Positions 16,299-25,548 are shown, numbered from the stretch's first letter. The stretch: DNA of 64,000 nt from Roseivirga sp. 4D4 (GCF_001747095.1 NZ_MDGP01000001.1:851001-915000), one strand, 5' to 3'. A program made the numbers and translations. The notes: a model not told the origin generated them from the letters alone.

Positions 16299-17987
16299 CT
16301 AAGACAATCCAGATATTACGCCATCATCATCAATCGACATTCCTTCTGAAGCTGGAACTGCCGGTAAGCCTGGCATACGCATCATTTGACCTAGGATAGG
16401 GATGATAAAACCTGCCCCAGTAGCATATTCAAACTCTCTAACGTTGACATCAAAGTTTTCCGGTCTACCATGGATGAATTCGTTATCACTTAAGGACTTC
16501 TGGGTTTTGGCCATACAAATAGGCAAATCACTAAAGCCTAATCGCTCGATGCGCTTCATTTGCAGTTTGGCCTTTTTGGAAAAGTCTACCTGATTAGCGC
16601 CATAGATTTCTCTCGCTATTATTTCAATCTTCTCTTTGATTGGGGCATCCCAGTTGTATAATGGCTGGAATCCATTATCGTAGTTTTCGATGGTGCTCAC
16701 AACCGCCTCAGCAAGTTCGGTCATTCCATCGCCACCTTGGGCCCAGCCGTCAGCAACTACTGCATGAACTCCCTGTCCGGCACACATTTTTTTGATCAGT
16801 TCTACTTCCGCTTCTGTGTCTGAAGGGAAGGCATTAATGGCTACTACTGGATTAAAACCAAATTTTTGTAGGTTTTCGATATGCTTACCTAAGTTGGCAA
16901 AGCCAACTTTTACGCGATCGGCACTCGGTGTATTGTATTCTTCTTTTTCGGCACCACCATGGTGTCTTAGTGCCCTAATGGTAGCGACCAGGACAACTGC
17001 TTTTGGCTTAAGGCCAGAGGAAGCACATTTAATGTTAAAAAACTTTTCGGCACCCAAATCCGCTCCAAAACCAGCTTCAGTCACCACATAATCAGATAAG
17101 GAAAGCCCCATTTTAGTCGCGATAACTGTATTGGTACCTTGAGCAATATTTGCAAATGGTCCACCATGGATGATGGCAGGATTTCCTTCTAAGGTTTGGA
17201 CCAGATTAGGTTGAATGGCGTCTTTTAACAGAATAGCCATAGCATTCTCTGCTTTCAGGTCGCGAGCATAAATCGGCTGTTTGTCAAATGTATAACCGAT
17301 GAAAATGTTACCTAATCGTTTTTTAAGATCGCTGAAATTTTCAGCCATGCAGAGAATGGCCATTACCTCAGAAGCAGGGGTGATATTAAAGCCGTCTTCT
17401 CTTGGAATACCATTAGTACTACCGCCTAAGCCGATGGTAATTTGCCTTAGCGATCGGTCATTCATATCCATTACGCGTTTCCAGGCGATGGTCCTTGGGT
17501 CTATATTGAGATTATGCGTTCGGCTTTGAATATTGTTATCAATTAAGGCTGATAGGAGGTTGTTGGCCTTTTCCACAGCGGAGAAGTCTCCAGTAAAGTG
17601 GAGGTTGATGTCTTCCATTGGAATGACTTGTGAATAGCCACCACCAGCTGCACCGCCTTTGATTCCGAATACTGGTCCTAAGGAAGGTTCTCGCAGGACA
17701 ACGCAAGTCTTTTTACCAATCTTATTGAGTCCCTCTGAAAGACCTATAGAAGTAGTGGTCTTACCTTCCCCAGCAGGAGTGGGTGTCATGGCGGTTACAA
17801 GAATAAGATTACCTTCATCGATCCTTGACAGGTTAAGCAAATGCATCGGGAGTTTGGCTTTATACTTTCCGTAATGCTCTAAATCGTCTGGTGTCAGGTT
17901 GAGCTTAGCTGCAATTTCATTGATGTGTCTGATCTCAGCTGCTTGTGCAATATCTATATCAGTCAGGTTGTGGGTCTTCTTATCCAT
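16299..17987 (-). CDS. fhs: Formate-tetrahydrofolate ligase
   Basis: The 562-residue enzyme makes 10-formyl-THF from formate, THF and ATP. The P-loop TPTPAGEGKTTTSIGL lies at about residues 68-83. Other family segments are EPSLGPVFGIKGGAAGGGYSQV split over 97-120, NGIPREDGFNIT, VTEAGFGADLGAEKFF and the C-terminal GRPENFDVNVREFEYATGAGF region. I chose ATG 17987 because the family length is about 556 and the extra upstream residues are unlike the family. It is first in the six-gene formate cluster, so formate can be either assimilated or oxidised from one transcript. Confidence 0.95.
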   Translation of the reverse strand: MDKKTHNLTDIDIAQAAEIRHINEIAAKLNLTPDDLEHYGKYKAKLPMHLLNLSRIDEGNLILVTAMTPTPAGEGKTTTSIGLSEGLNKIGKKTCVVLREPSLGPVFGIKGGAAGGGYSQVIPMEDINLHFTGDFSAVEKANNLLSALIDNNIQSRTHNLNIDPRTIAWKRVMDMNDRSLRQITIGLGGSTNGIPREDGFNITPASEVMAILCMAENFSDLKKRLGNIFIGYTFDKQPIYARDLKAENAMAILLKDAIQPNLVQTLEGNPAIIHGGPFANIAQGTNTVIATKMGLSLSDYVVTEAGFGADLGAEKFFNIKCASSGLKPKAVVLVATIRALRHHGGAEKEEYNTPSADRVKVGFANLGKHIENLQKFGFNPVVAINAFPSDTEAEVELIKKMCAGQGVHAVVADGWAQGGDGMTELAEAVVSTIENYDNGFQPLYNWDAPIKEKIEIIAREIYGANQVDFSKKAKLQMKRIERLGFSDLPICMAKTQKSLSDNEFIHGRPENFDVNVREFEYATGAGFIIPILGQMMRMPGLPAVPASEGMSIDDDGVISGLS

Positions 17988-18087
17988 TGGCAAAAGTGGT
18001 TTACGGCCCTGAAGATAAGAGTTTCGCTGACATTTCAATCGTTTGCAGAGCCCTGTTCGATTATTTTATCTGAGTGGTTTGAGGAGT

Positions 18088-18170
18088 GTACGGAGTATTG
18101 CGTATTGAGTACCGAGTATCTCGTACAGCGTACCTCGTACGAAATACGTACTAGGTATTACGCACTACGC
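18088..18170. repeat. Degenerate 7-bp GTA/TAC repeat element with two opposed arms
   Basis: GTA recurs exactly every 7 bases at 18088, 18095, 18102, 18109, 18116, 18123, 18130 and 18137. The phase then flips to the reverse complement TAC at 18145, (TAG at 18152), 18159 and 18166. The four bases between are variable. It lies between the MATE stop and the fhs start. A TAC-phase block of the same kind ends the window at 63952-64000. Confidence 0.85.
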
Positions 18171-18171
18171 T

Positions 18172-19533
18172 TCAACCAATAATCTGCTTCTTTTTCCAGA
18201 TACCGGTTTTGTACCAGATGAAGGTAATGATAGCAGGAAGGGCATAGGAGACAGGGAAGGACCACCAGATACCAAGGTAACCCATGGACTCCATGTTAGA
18301 GAATATCCAAGCGAAAGGGAATTGAATGACCCAGATACCAATGATGGTAAAGATCATCGATTCTACAGTATTACCAGAACCTCTTAAAGTCCCAACAAGG
18401 GCTAACTGCATGCCCATGAAGCCAAAGGAGGGGGCGGTGATTTTGACAAAGGAGACGCCCATGGCAACTACTTCATCGGTAGAATCAAGAAAGGTTCTCA
18501 CAATCGGCTCGGCAAAGGCAAAGAAAAGTACACCAATGATACTCATAGAGACAAAAGCTATAGTAGCCGCGTAGTTGGAAGTTTTCTCGGCTCGATCCAT
18601 CTTTTGGGCTCCAATGTTCTGTCCGACCAATGTTGCATTGGCTTTCATAAGACCAAGAGCGATAATCACCACAAAGCTGATCAGACGCGCACCTACGCCA
18701 TAGGCAGCCAACACTTCGGTGCCAAATTTAGCGGCAACACCGGTGAGCAAGGTCAGACCAAGTGCACGTGCGGAAATCTCCAGGGAAGAAGGCATACCCA
18801 GTTTGAAAGCCTTTTTGAGTAATGGAAAGTCAAACTTGAAGCCCCTCAATTTCAGGTTGAAATCTGTTTTTCCATAGAATAAAATGTAATGACCAATCAG
18901 AGCAGAGAGTCCTAGAGTAGCCAAAGTGGAATAAGCAGCACCAGCTACGCCATAGGCTGGAATGGGTCCCCAGCCATAGATAAAGAGTGGGTCAAGCAGA
19001 AAGTTAAGTCCCAAACTCAATGCATTGATATATAAGGGAATTCTAACCTCTCCAATACCTCTCAGTAGTGATTGAAAGAGAATGAAGCCAAAATTGAATA
19101 CTAAACCAATGAAAATAACACGCTGAAACAAGTTGGCTTCAGCGAATATTTCCTGTTCGACACCCAGCCAGGTCAGTATTTGAGGAGACAGGCTGTAAGC
19201 GATTGCCGATAGTACAAGCGACATGAGAAAAACCATCACCATCGACTGGATGGCCACATGGTTGACCATTTTGAGGTTCTTGGCACCCGCATATTGAGCC
19301 ACCAGAATGGTGCCCGCAAAGGCAAAACCTGAAGTCAATGAAATCAGAAGGAAGTTTACCGGATAGCTGACGGAAACGGCAGCTACGGCATTTGCACCTA
19401 GACGCCCCACCCAGAAGGCATCCACCAACTGATAACCGGTTTGCAACAAGTTCGCTCCAATGATAGGGAAAGCCAGGGCGATCAGTGCCTTGAGGATATT
19501 ACCTTCGGTGAGCGATGTCTTGACTTGCTTCAT
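18172..19533 (-). CDS. MATE family efflux transporter
   Basis: The 453-residue protein has about twelve hydrophobic helices arranged in two similar halves, as in multidrug and toxin extrusion (MATE) cation antiporters. Family segments are EGNILKALIALAFPIIGANL at the start, QLVDAFWVGRLGANAVAAVS in helix 2, and the second-half counterpart LKKAFKLGMPSSLEISARAL. It probably exports a drug or metabolite in exchange for Na+ or H+. ATG 19533 (MKQVKTSLTEGN) fits the family opening better than the more upstream ATG 19590. Its stop is two bases after the 7-bp repeat element. Confidence 0.9.
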   Translation of the reverse strand: MKQVKTSLTEGNILKALIALAFPIIGANLLQTGYQLVDAFWVGRLGANAVAAVSVSYPVNFLLISLTSGFAFAGTILVAQYAGAKNLKMVNHVAIQSMVMVFLMSLVLSAIAYSLSPQILTWLGVEQEIFAEANLFQRVIFIGLVFNFGFILFQSLLRGIGEVRIPLYINALSLGLNFLLDPLFIYGWGPIPAYGVAGAAYSTLATLGLSALIGHYILFYGKTDFNLKLRGFKFDFPLLKKAFKLGMPSSLEISARALGLTLLTGVAAKFGTEVLAAYGVGARLISFVVIIALGLMKANATLVGQNIGAQKMDRAEKTSNYAATIAFVSMSIIGVLFFAFAEPIVRTFLDSTDEVVAMGVSFVKITAPSFGFMGMQLALVGTLRGSGNTVESMIFTIIGIWVIQFPFAWIFSNMESMGYLGIWWSFPVSYALPAIITFIWYKTGIWKKKQIIG

Positions 19534-19705
19534 GGGTAGCAGCGAAAGTAACAAGTATCGGAGGAAAGACAGTCGAAATATTTGATTCATATAGACTCTT
19601 AGTTGCGAGGTTCAAGAGTGTATACAGTTGGGTCAGAAAGACCCTATTCTGTTGTGACCAGTTACAATAAACTAGTTCTATCACTTCAGAGATAGCCTTA
19701 TCGTA

Positions 19706-20575
19706 CTACTGACCAAATACTATAAAACTTATGCCAATGTCTTTTGACTTTTTCGTTTGCAGCTTTACCCAATTGCCTTGACTATTGGACCTGTAGTAGG
19801 TCGGGTATACTCTGCCTTTGGATTTGAAGTTGGCCAATATTTTCACAGCGGCTACCGGCATTTGCTGATAATTCTCGATTGTTACTAAAAAGTCCGAGTG
19901 GACTTCAATTTCATATTTAGATAAGTAGATTACTGGGGAGTTTTCCGCTTCACTCTTACTGAGAGAGATGTAAATGGGTTCGGAGAGTATGTTGCTAATT
20001 TCTTGATTTTGGATTGAGTATATATTGAGTCGAAATTCTATGGTGTCGACAAAGGACACCGCAAAATTCAACTGAATACTGTCGAGATATAAGGGCCGGT
20101 CGTTTGAAAATCGAGTTCCAATCTCATGGCGATATCCATTTTGAGGAAAGGCTATATTGGAACTAGCACCTTTGTATAAGGGAATCGGATAACAGTGCCT
20201 TTTTTCCAAACCAAGTTTGATTTGTGATGGCCTTTGACTCAATACCGTGACCTCCTTTAGCTCAATTTGTCTTTGATCCATTTCAATGAGCTCGAAAACT
20301 TCCAACCTTCTCAAATCGCCTACTATGAATTCTTGTGTGACATAAGAGATCATAGATAGCCTTAATGTATCACTGTCAACGGCATTCTCTATTGACAGCT
20401 GAAACCTTCCATTATTGTCCGACACGGTGCCAATGTTCTTTCCTACGATTCCAATATTAACATAAGGAATGGGCTGTCCTGTTTTGCGATCAATCACCTG
20501 GCTTTTGAGGGTTTGTCCAGAAATAATGACTTCAAAAAAAGTCAGGCATAAAATGCACAAAGTAAATCTCGCCAT
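19706..20575 (-). CDS. Secreted protein with N-terminal carboxypeptidase-regulatory-like domain
   Basis: The 289-residue product has a signal peptide (MARFTLCILCLTFFEVIISGQ). A carboxypeptidase-regulatory-like domain at about 24-105 reads SQVIDRKTGQPIPYVNIGI, then GTVSDNNGRFQLSI, SMISYVTQEFIV. This plug-like beta sandwich often precedes TonB-dependent barrels, but no barrel follows here. The C-terminal 180 residues are strand-rich and unrecognised. It starts one base after the stop of the aspartyl-protease-like gene, so the two form an operon and may act together at the envelope. Confidence 0.75.
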   Translation of the reverse strand: MARFTLCILCLTFFEVIISGQTLKSQVIDRKTGQPIPYVNIGIVGKNIGTVSDNNGRFQLSIENAVDSDTLRLSMISYVTQEFIVGDLRRLEVFELIEMDQRQIELKEVTVLSQRPSQIKLGLEKRHCYPIPLYKGASSNIAFPQNGYRHEIGTRFSNDRPLYLDSIQLNFAVSFVDTIEFRLNIYSIQNQEISNILSEPIYISLSKSEAENSPVIYLSKYEIEVHSDFLVTIENYQQMPVAAVKILANFKSKGRVYPTYYRSNSQGNWVKLQTKKSKDIGISFIVFGQ

Positions 20576-20576
20576 A

Positions 20577-21608
20577 TCACTGCAGATTTTCTAAGAGAGC
20601 ACTTTTTACAATCGTAAACTCTTCCGTTTTGGTGTCAAGAATCAGCGTGCTTTCGACAAATGGTCTATTGCCCAACCAGCCACCAATTCGAGTAAATGGT
20701 GTCACAAACCTCTGCGTCCAGGCATACATGTTCACATAGCTGGCTCGTTCCATACTTAGGTTCGTGCTCCCAATTTGTATGGGCTCATTAGTGGTTTTAC
20801 TAAGAATAGGAATACTACTTCCCCAACTGTTCGCACCATATTCTACTGCTTCTGTCTCTTCATTAGTATACCTTTTAAACCGATTCCTAGTGGTGATTAT
20901 ACCAAAAGCGCTACAGCCTGAATCGTACAGCAACTCTAGATTTTTTCCGTCAACTACTGCCGGTAACATGATGCGCCTCCCTTTGAAGTCGAAGGGTTGA
21001 AAGGGTGAAAGAGAAGTCATCCAATCAGGCCGATTCTGGTATATTTGAATCTGTTGGTTTGCAAAATCTATTGCCGTAATGCAGTCATCCAAAAGATCAC
21101 TACCAATTGTTCCAATTTTGAGGTTACCTATGGTGTCGGTAGCGCTAAAAGTGTGACCATAGTTATCGAGTATTTTAATCATGGAAGCACTGACCTTGTT
21201 ACCGCCAAGTTCAAATTCTAGGTGCTTGATGTATCGCGATTCCTCTTTCACTACCTCTTCAAGTTTTAACCCAATCTTCTTCAATGAGAGAAGGTCTTTT
21301 TCATAGATATAGGAATAAGGAGCACCAGTATCAAACTGCATATAGAACTTATGAGCTAAGGCTTTAATTCTCAGGGGAATGATAATGGCGGCTTTCGTTT
21401 CATAGTAATGGTCAATGGAGTCATTGGCCCAAGCAAAGGTTATCGGTTTGGGCTCATGAGTGAAAGTCAGGAGGTTAGGTTTTTCTCCAAATAAGGAGTT
21501 ATTGAATTTTTGGATTCCAACAGATGCTGCAATGACAAAGATTACAAGAATAGCAGCCAGTGTATATTTTAAGTATTTCCATATTTTAGTTTTCCTTTTG
21601 ACCATCAT
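20577..21608 (-). CDS. Membrane-anchored two-lobed aspartyl-protease-like protein
   Basis: The 343-residue protein (start ATG 21608, preceded by GGAAAAG) has one N-terminal transmembrane helix (about 13-32). Two similar lobes follow. Lobe one has FYMQFDTGAPYSYIY with Asp about 93, then GTIGSDLLDDCITAIDFANQ. Lobe two has LELLYDSGCSAFGIIT with Asp about 229, then GGWLGNRPFVESTLILDTKT. Each lobe repeats the retropepsin-like order of hydrophobic-D-T/S-G, then G-x-L/I-G before a closing D-strand. A periplasmic or surface aspartic peptidase is possible; activity is not proven. It is co-transcribed with the downstream regulatory-domain protein. Confidence 0.7.
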   Translation of the reverse strand: MMVKRKTKIWKYLKYTLAAILVIFVIAASVGIQKFNNSLFGEKPNLLTFTHEPKPITFAWANDSIDHYYETKAAIIIPLRIKALAHKFYMQFDTGAPYSYIYEKDLLSLKKIGLKLEEVVKEESRYIKHLEFELGGNKVSASMIKILDNYGHTFSATDTIGNLKIGTIGSDLLDDCITAIDFANQQIQIYQNRPDWMTSLSPFQPFDFKGRRIMLPAVVDGKNLELLYDSGCSAFGIITTRNRFKRYTNEETEAVEYGANSWGSSIPILSKTTNEPIQIGSTNLSMERASYVNMYAWTQRFVTPFTRIGGWLGNRPFVESTLILDTKTEEFTIVKSALLENLQ

Positions 21609-21716
21609 CTTTTCCAATCCGTGAACGAAATGTATGTCCACAAATAAATGGAAATGCAAGTCGGAATTGAGAGCGGTCGATCCGCCAATTTTACGACAAT
21701 TCGCTGCCCATTTGCC

Positions 21717-22280
21717 TTAGAGCAGTCTTATACGGAGGTTCAGTACGCTCAGATTGTTCTTGTTGATGGAGTGGGCTGTCAAACCGATGACAACGAAATT
21801 GAAAAGAAACCCTATTGCCAAAACAAATAAGATTAATGGTTGGGAGGGGAGAACAAACTGATTTATGAAAGGAGATATGGACAACAGTAGACAGAGCGAG
21901 AGGCTCCAGAGTATTTGAAAGTTGATGATCTTTCTACCCACTTCATCCACCATCTTAGAATGACGATTCCGATTCCAAAGAATGGATGGAAGAATTATGT
22001 TTCCAAAGGGAATACCCACACAGCAAAGAGCAGAGAGGTTAATGAACTTGATGGAAAGGGTATCAGAAGTTTTGGACTGATTCAAATTTTGAAACTCACT
22101 TTTAAAATCAGCCGCTTCTAAACCAAATGCATTCGAAAGCACGGTCAGCGTATGCCCTTTAGGTGCTTTTCCGCTACTCTCAAGGCGCTGAATAGTTCTG
22201 AGTGATAGGCCAGTACCCTTAGCGAGGTCTGCCTGCGTAGCCCCCTGTTTCTCTCTGTATGCTTTGACAATGCTCTTCAC
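21717..22280 (-). CDS. XRE-type HTH regulator fused to DUF4870-like membrane domain
   Basis: Residues 1-60 are a Cro/C1 helix-turn-helix (VKAYREKQGATQADLAKGTG, then LSLRTIQRLESSGKAPKG). Residues about 75-187 contain three hydrophobic helices with the NIILPSILWNRNRHSKMVDE and GRKIINFQILWSL segments seen in DUF4870-type membrane proteins. It is probably a membrane-tethered DNA-binding protein; its targets are unknown. Translation must start at GTG 22280 because an in-frame TAA directly precedes it. It is divergent from the START-like gene, with 172 bases between, and may regulate it. Confidence 0.8.
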   Translation of the reverse strand: MKSIVKAYREKQGATQADLAKGTGLSLRTIQRLESSGKAPKGHTLTVLSNAFGLEAADFKSEFQNLNQSKTSDTLSIKFINLSALCCVGIPFGNIILPSILWNRNRHSKMVDEVGRKIINFQILWSLSLCLLLSISPFINQFVLPSQPLILFVLAIGFLFNFVVIGLTAHSINKNNLSVLNLRIRLL

Positions 22281-22452
22281 TTACTCTGGAAGTTCTTTAA
22301 AAGTTGATGAATAACCAAGGTTTTCGAAGTGCCGATCGTCCGAACGTGTTCTTTATGACGTTTATCAGATTCACAAAGATTAACAGAAATGATGCTTAAT
22401 TCATGAAGTCGGAAGGTTGATTCTTCACCATTCTTGATAGTTTTGCCGAAAG

Positions 22453-23130
22453 ATGAAATCATCAATGAGACCGACCATGTTTTTGCTCCTATTCTGGGTT
22501 GGTTTATTTAACCTAACCTTTGCTCAAAAAACATGGGTGGATGATGGTGTGACTATAACTAAGCTGGACACTTTAGCTGATGGTTATGAGGCGTTGAGAG
22601 GCGCTTTCATTATTGAAAACTCGACCATCTATGAGGTGATGAATCTGATATTGGATGTAGATGGCTATGACTGGGTAGAAGGAGAAAGTAAATCGAAAAT
22701 GCTCTCAGTAGACCAAATGGATTCTTCCTTCACGTTTGACTTCTTCGTTCGGATTCCCTGGTTGTTTGTGAAAAAAACAGGCCGCGTGAGAGTAGATGTT
22801 CACTATAAAGACGAAACCTTTTATACCAAGTCCACTCAAATCAGGGAATATGATAGAGACGAAGATTATGATTTGGTAGACTTCTATTCTGCCCAATGGC
22901 GACTTGAAAAGTATAGAGGAAAAGACGTCAAAGTCACCTATCTGGGAGTTTATCAAGACCAGAAAATGTTGATCAATATCAACGGCATCATCATCAACCG
23001 AATTAGAAAGAGACTAAATAGTACCTTCCACAATTTGATCACACGAGCTTCAGGGAAAGTCAATCCTAATGGAGCATTAGTTTGGCCGATCACAAATGCC
23101 GATAAGGCCCTCAAGTCTGATAAGGATTGA
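22453..23130 (+). CDS. Secreted START/SRPBCC-like protein
   Basis: The 225-residue product has a signal peptide (FLLLFWVGLFNLTFAQ). The mature part looks like the helix-grip START/SRPBCC fold: an early VMNLILDVDGYDWV helix, then FTFDFFVRIPWLFVKKTGRV and a C-terminal long helix (INRIRKRLNSTFHNLI). Such proteins bind lipids or other hydrophobic ligands. Export makes a periplasmic lipid-binding role possible, but that is inference. It starts at ATG 22453, divergent from the HTH-membrane regulator, and converges on an SGNH hydrolase 14 bases beyond its stop. Confidence 0.65.
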   Translation: MKSSMRPTMFLLLFWVGLFNLTFAQKTWVDDGVTITKLDTLADGYEALRGAFIIENSTIYEVMNLILDVDGYDWVEGESKSKMLSVDQMDSSFTFDFFVRIPWLFVKKTGRVRVDVHYKDETFYTKSTQIREYDRDEDYDLVDFYSAQWRLEKYRGKDVKVTYLGVYQDQKMLININGIIINRIRKRLNSTFHNLITRASGKVNPNGALVWPITNADKALKSDKD

Positions 23131-23144
23131 GCCTCCTGTTTGAG

Positions 23145-23915
23145 CTATAAAATCTCATTCTCTTTTACAAACCTAGCCATCTCTTGTGCCCATACCTGAT
23201 AAGTGAACCTTGAGGGATGAACACCGTCACTGAAGAAAGTAGATTTATCTGGTGGTACGCCAAGCACTTTGCTCCAATGGGCAATAGTGAGAACCGCGCT
23301 ATTATAATAGACTTTGGGATGATGCTTTATTAACTCATTGAGTTCTTCGCCAAGTATCTCGACCAGGTTACCGACCACAAAATGAATCAATGGGGTAAAG
23401 GCTGGGAACTCCTTAATTGGCGGCATATTGGTAAAGACAATCGGTGTCTCTGGATACTTCTTTCTTAGTTTTTCGATTAGAAGGTTGATGTCTTTCCTCC
23501 ATTGATGGGGACGATTTAAAGTAAACGCATCATTGCCTCCAAGCCCAATGAGGATGAGGTCTGCGGATGCTTCCTCGACTTTAGGTAATATTCTTTCCGT
23601 GACCTTCTTAGCCGTATAGCCGCTTCGAGCATATACTTTCCAGTCTACTGAAGTGTTGTATGATGCTGCAATCGCCTTGGCAAAGGAACCCGTAAAACCT
23701 TCATCATGTGTCGCTACTCCAACGCCAGCAAAGGTGCTTTCCCCGATAGCAAGGATGGTTATCGGTTTAGCCTCATTCTCTTGCTTTACTGTACCTGAAG
23801 GCCCCTTTGCTTCCGGCAACGAAGGAATAGTCTTTCGAATTCGCTTGCCTTGATAGTACATAATGGGCAGGAGGGGAATGGAAATGATAGTGCCAAGAAT
23901 GTATTTCAGGTTCAT
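23145..23915 (-). CDS. SGNH/GDSL hydrolase
   Basis: The 256-residue protein begins with a short membrane anchor (YILGTIISIPLLPIMYYQG). It then shows the SGNH blocks in order: ILAIGESTFAGVGVA (nucleophile Ser), LILIGLGGNDAF (Gly and Asn of the oxyanion hole), and FFSDGVHPSRFTY (catalytic Asp and His). It is probably an esterase or lipase facing the periplasm, acting on acyl esters of lipids or sugars; the substrate is unknown. It is a single gene converging with the START-like gene. Confidence 0.88.
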   Translation of the reverse strand: MNLKYILGTIISIPLLPIMYYQGKRIRKTIPSLPEAKGPSGTVKQENEAKPITILAIGESTFAGVGVATHDEGFTGSFAKAIAASYNTSVDWKVYARSGYTAKKVTERILPKVEEASADLILIGLGGNDAFTLNRPHQWRKDINLLIEKLRKKYPETPIVFTNMPPIKEFPAFTPLIHFVVGNLVEILGEELNELIKHHPKVYYNSAVLTIAHWSKVLGVPPDKSTFFSDGVHPSRFTYQVWAQEMARFVKENEIL

Positions 23916-24041
23916 CTGGTCAAAACGCTTATTTTATGTGATCAGGATTTTTCACGAGAGAAAGATGAGTAAAAAAGTAACTAACAAAGTTTTATTTACA
24001 CACTGAAAACAAGGTTATAGTACTTTGACTTGATTGTGCCA

Positions 24042-25406
24042 TCAGAGACCCACCTCTAAGCCCCAAATAATCAAGAAAATGAAATAATTGAGATATAATC
24101 CACGTCCAAAGAAAGTAAAGAAGTTTATAAGAGGTTTTGGAAGTGTGATGAGTCGACCAAAAATCATTGACAGCACTGCTACAGCGACCATTCCAATAGT
24201 GTCGTCCAGAGCCATTTTAATATCTCTGAACATAAAAGAATCAATTTTGCCAAAATAGATCAGTATGTGGATTGGTATATAAATGAAAAATAAGACCAGA
24301 GACCAAGCCATCGTATTATATGCTCGATCAATACCCAAATCTGGGTCTCCATCTTCTGAGCCAATTACTCTACTAAACCGGGCTGGAACACCACCTACAG
24401 TGCCTGATAGGGTTTCGGTTCTATTTCTGTCCATTGCGATTAAGGCGAAAACCAGCATGGCTGGAGCGATTAGCCAAATGAACATGAATATCATTCCTCC
24501 ATACCCATCTTGGAGCGCAGTCCAGAGGTAAATTACATATATGAGTAAGGCTAAAGCTACCGGGTACAAGAAATTTCTTATAAGCCTTCCCAAGCGCTCA
24601 ATCATTCTGAGTAAATCTAATTTTGGTGATAGTTTGGTGAGAATCCAGAGCACTATGCTATATATTAATGATAGACTCAAAAATAAAAGCCCATTTCTTG
24701 TATGGCCCAATTCACTCATGATGGAGCGATAAAGAGTCTCATTTTTCGCTTTATTTTTTTTGGACGCCACCATTTGCGCATAAACTCTTTCCGATGGACA
24801 AAAGTAAGTGCGACCGACAATGTATTCTTCTTCTTTACCTTCCAATAGCTTTATCTTGAAATATCTACTATTTCTCGAATCTTGTACCTCACTTATAATC
24901 ACTGCGGCTGTTCCGAAGGGGACCTTTCTGTCATCACGATAACGCTCCATTTGGACATACTCTTTCCCCTTGTAGCGTTCAACTGTTTCGCGGTAAATGA
25001 TTAAATCACCACAAGAAATCACAGTGTCTCCTGCCGACAGTAAACTTTGTCCATTGACTTTTTTGTCGTAAGTAAATCCATAGTCGATACGAACAAGGGA
25101 AGAATCATAGGAGTACTTTCTTATTATATCTTCTTCACTGCATAGATCAAATTCTGAGACAAAGCCAGTTTTCCCTTTCAACCCCCCTGTTAAGACCTTG
25201 ATGTGATATGAGAAATCTGACTTATAGTGTTTAAGAGTAAGAACCTTTTCACCCTCTTCAATCATTGGGGGGTTCTCTTTGAATTCCCTTTTCGCATTTG
25301 TACCCATGATTGCTCTAGAGCCACAAACCGTCAAAGTATCTTGCGCTCTAGTGCTTAAACTGCTTGTGAGGAGGGCTAGTATTAAAAACAATCTTAGGTG
25401 TGACAT
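24042..25406 (-). CDS. Unknown exported multi-pass membrane protein
   Basis: I do not recognise this 454-residue protein. It has a signal peptide (LFLILALLTSSLSTRAQ). A periplasmic region of about 200 residues with short strands follows (for example VLTLKHYKSDFSYHIKVLTG, which is SH3-like in feel). The C-terminal half has seven or so hydrophobic helices starting near residue 237. Cysteines at about 28, 89, 132 and 203 in the exported part could pair. It is transcribed alone, and the layout suggests a sensor or transport-related membrane protein, but nothing more specific can be supported. Confidence 0.7.
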   Translation of the reverse strand: MSHLRLFLILALLTSSLSTRAQDTLTVCGSRAIMGTNAKREFKENPPMIEEGEKVLTLKHYKSDFSYHIKVLTGGLKGKTGFVSEFDLCSEEDIIRKYSYDSSLVRIDYGFTYDKKVNGQSLLSAGDTVISCGDLIIYRETVERYKGKEYVQMERYRDDRKVPFGTAAVIISEVQDSRNSRYFKIKLLEGKEEEYIVGRTYFCPSERVYAQMVASKKNKAKNETLYRSIMSELGHTRNGLLFLSLSLIYSIVLWILTKLSPKLDLLRMIERLGRLIRNFLYPVALALLIYVIYLWTALQDGYGGMIFMFIWLIAPAMLVFALIAMDRNRTETLSGTVGGVPARFSRVIGSEDGDPDLGIDRAYNTMAWSLVLFFIYIPIHILIYFGKIDSFMFRDIKMALDDTIGMVAVAVLSMIFGRLITLPKPLINFFTFFGRGLYLNYFIFLIIWGLEVGL

Positions 25407-25548
25407 ACTAATCTTATTTCAAGATGAGGGTTATTGTTAATCCGGTTTTTGAGGAATATGTCAATAAGTTCTCGGATAAGCAACTCAATTTGTCTCTCCT
25501 TAGGTCAGGAGAACCCAAGATGGCATGGACTTAGGGAGGCTACTCTTA

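Noticed and set aside
22277..22465. Short minus-strand frame (62 codons) between the HTH regulator and the START-like gene
   Set aside because: It overlaps the start of the START-like gene, has no recognisable domain or signal peptide, and sits in a promoter region.
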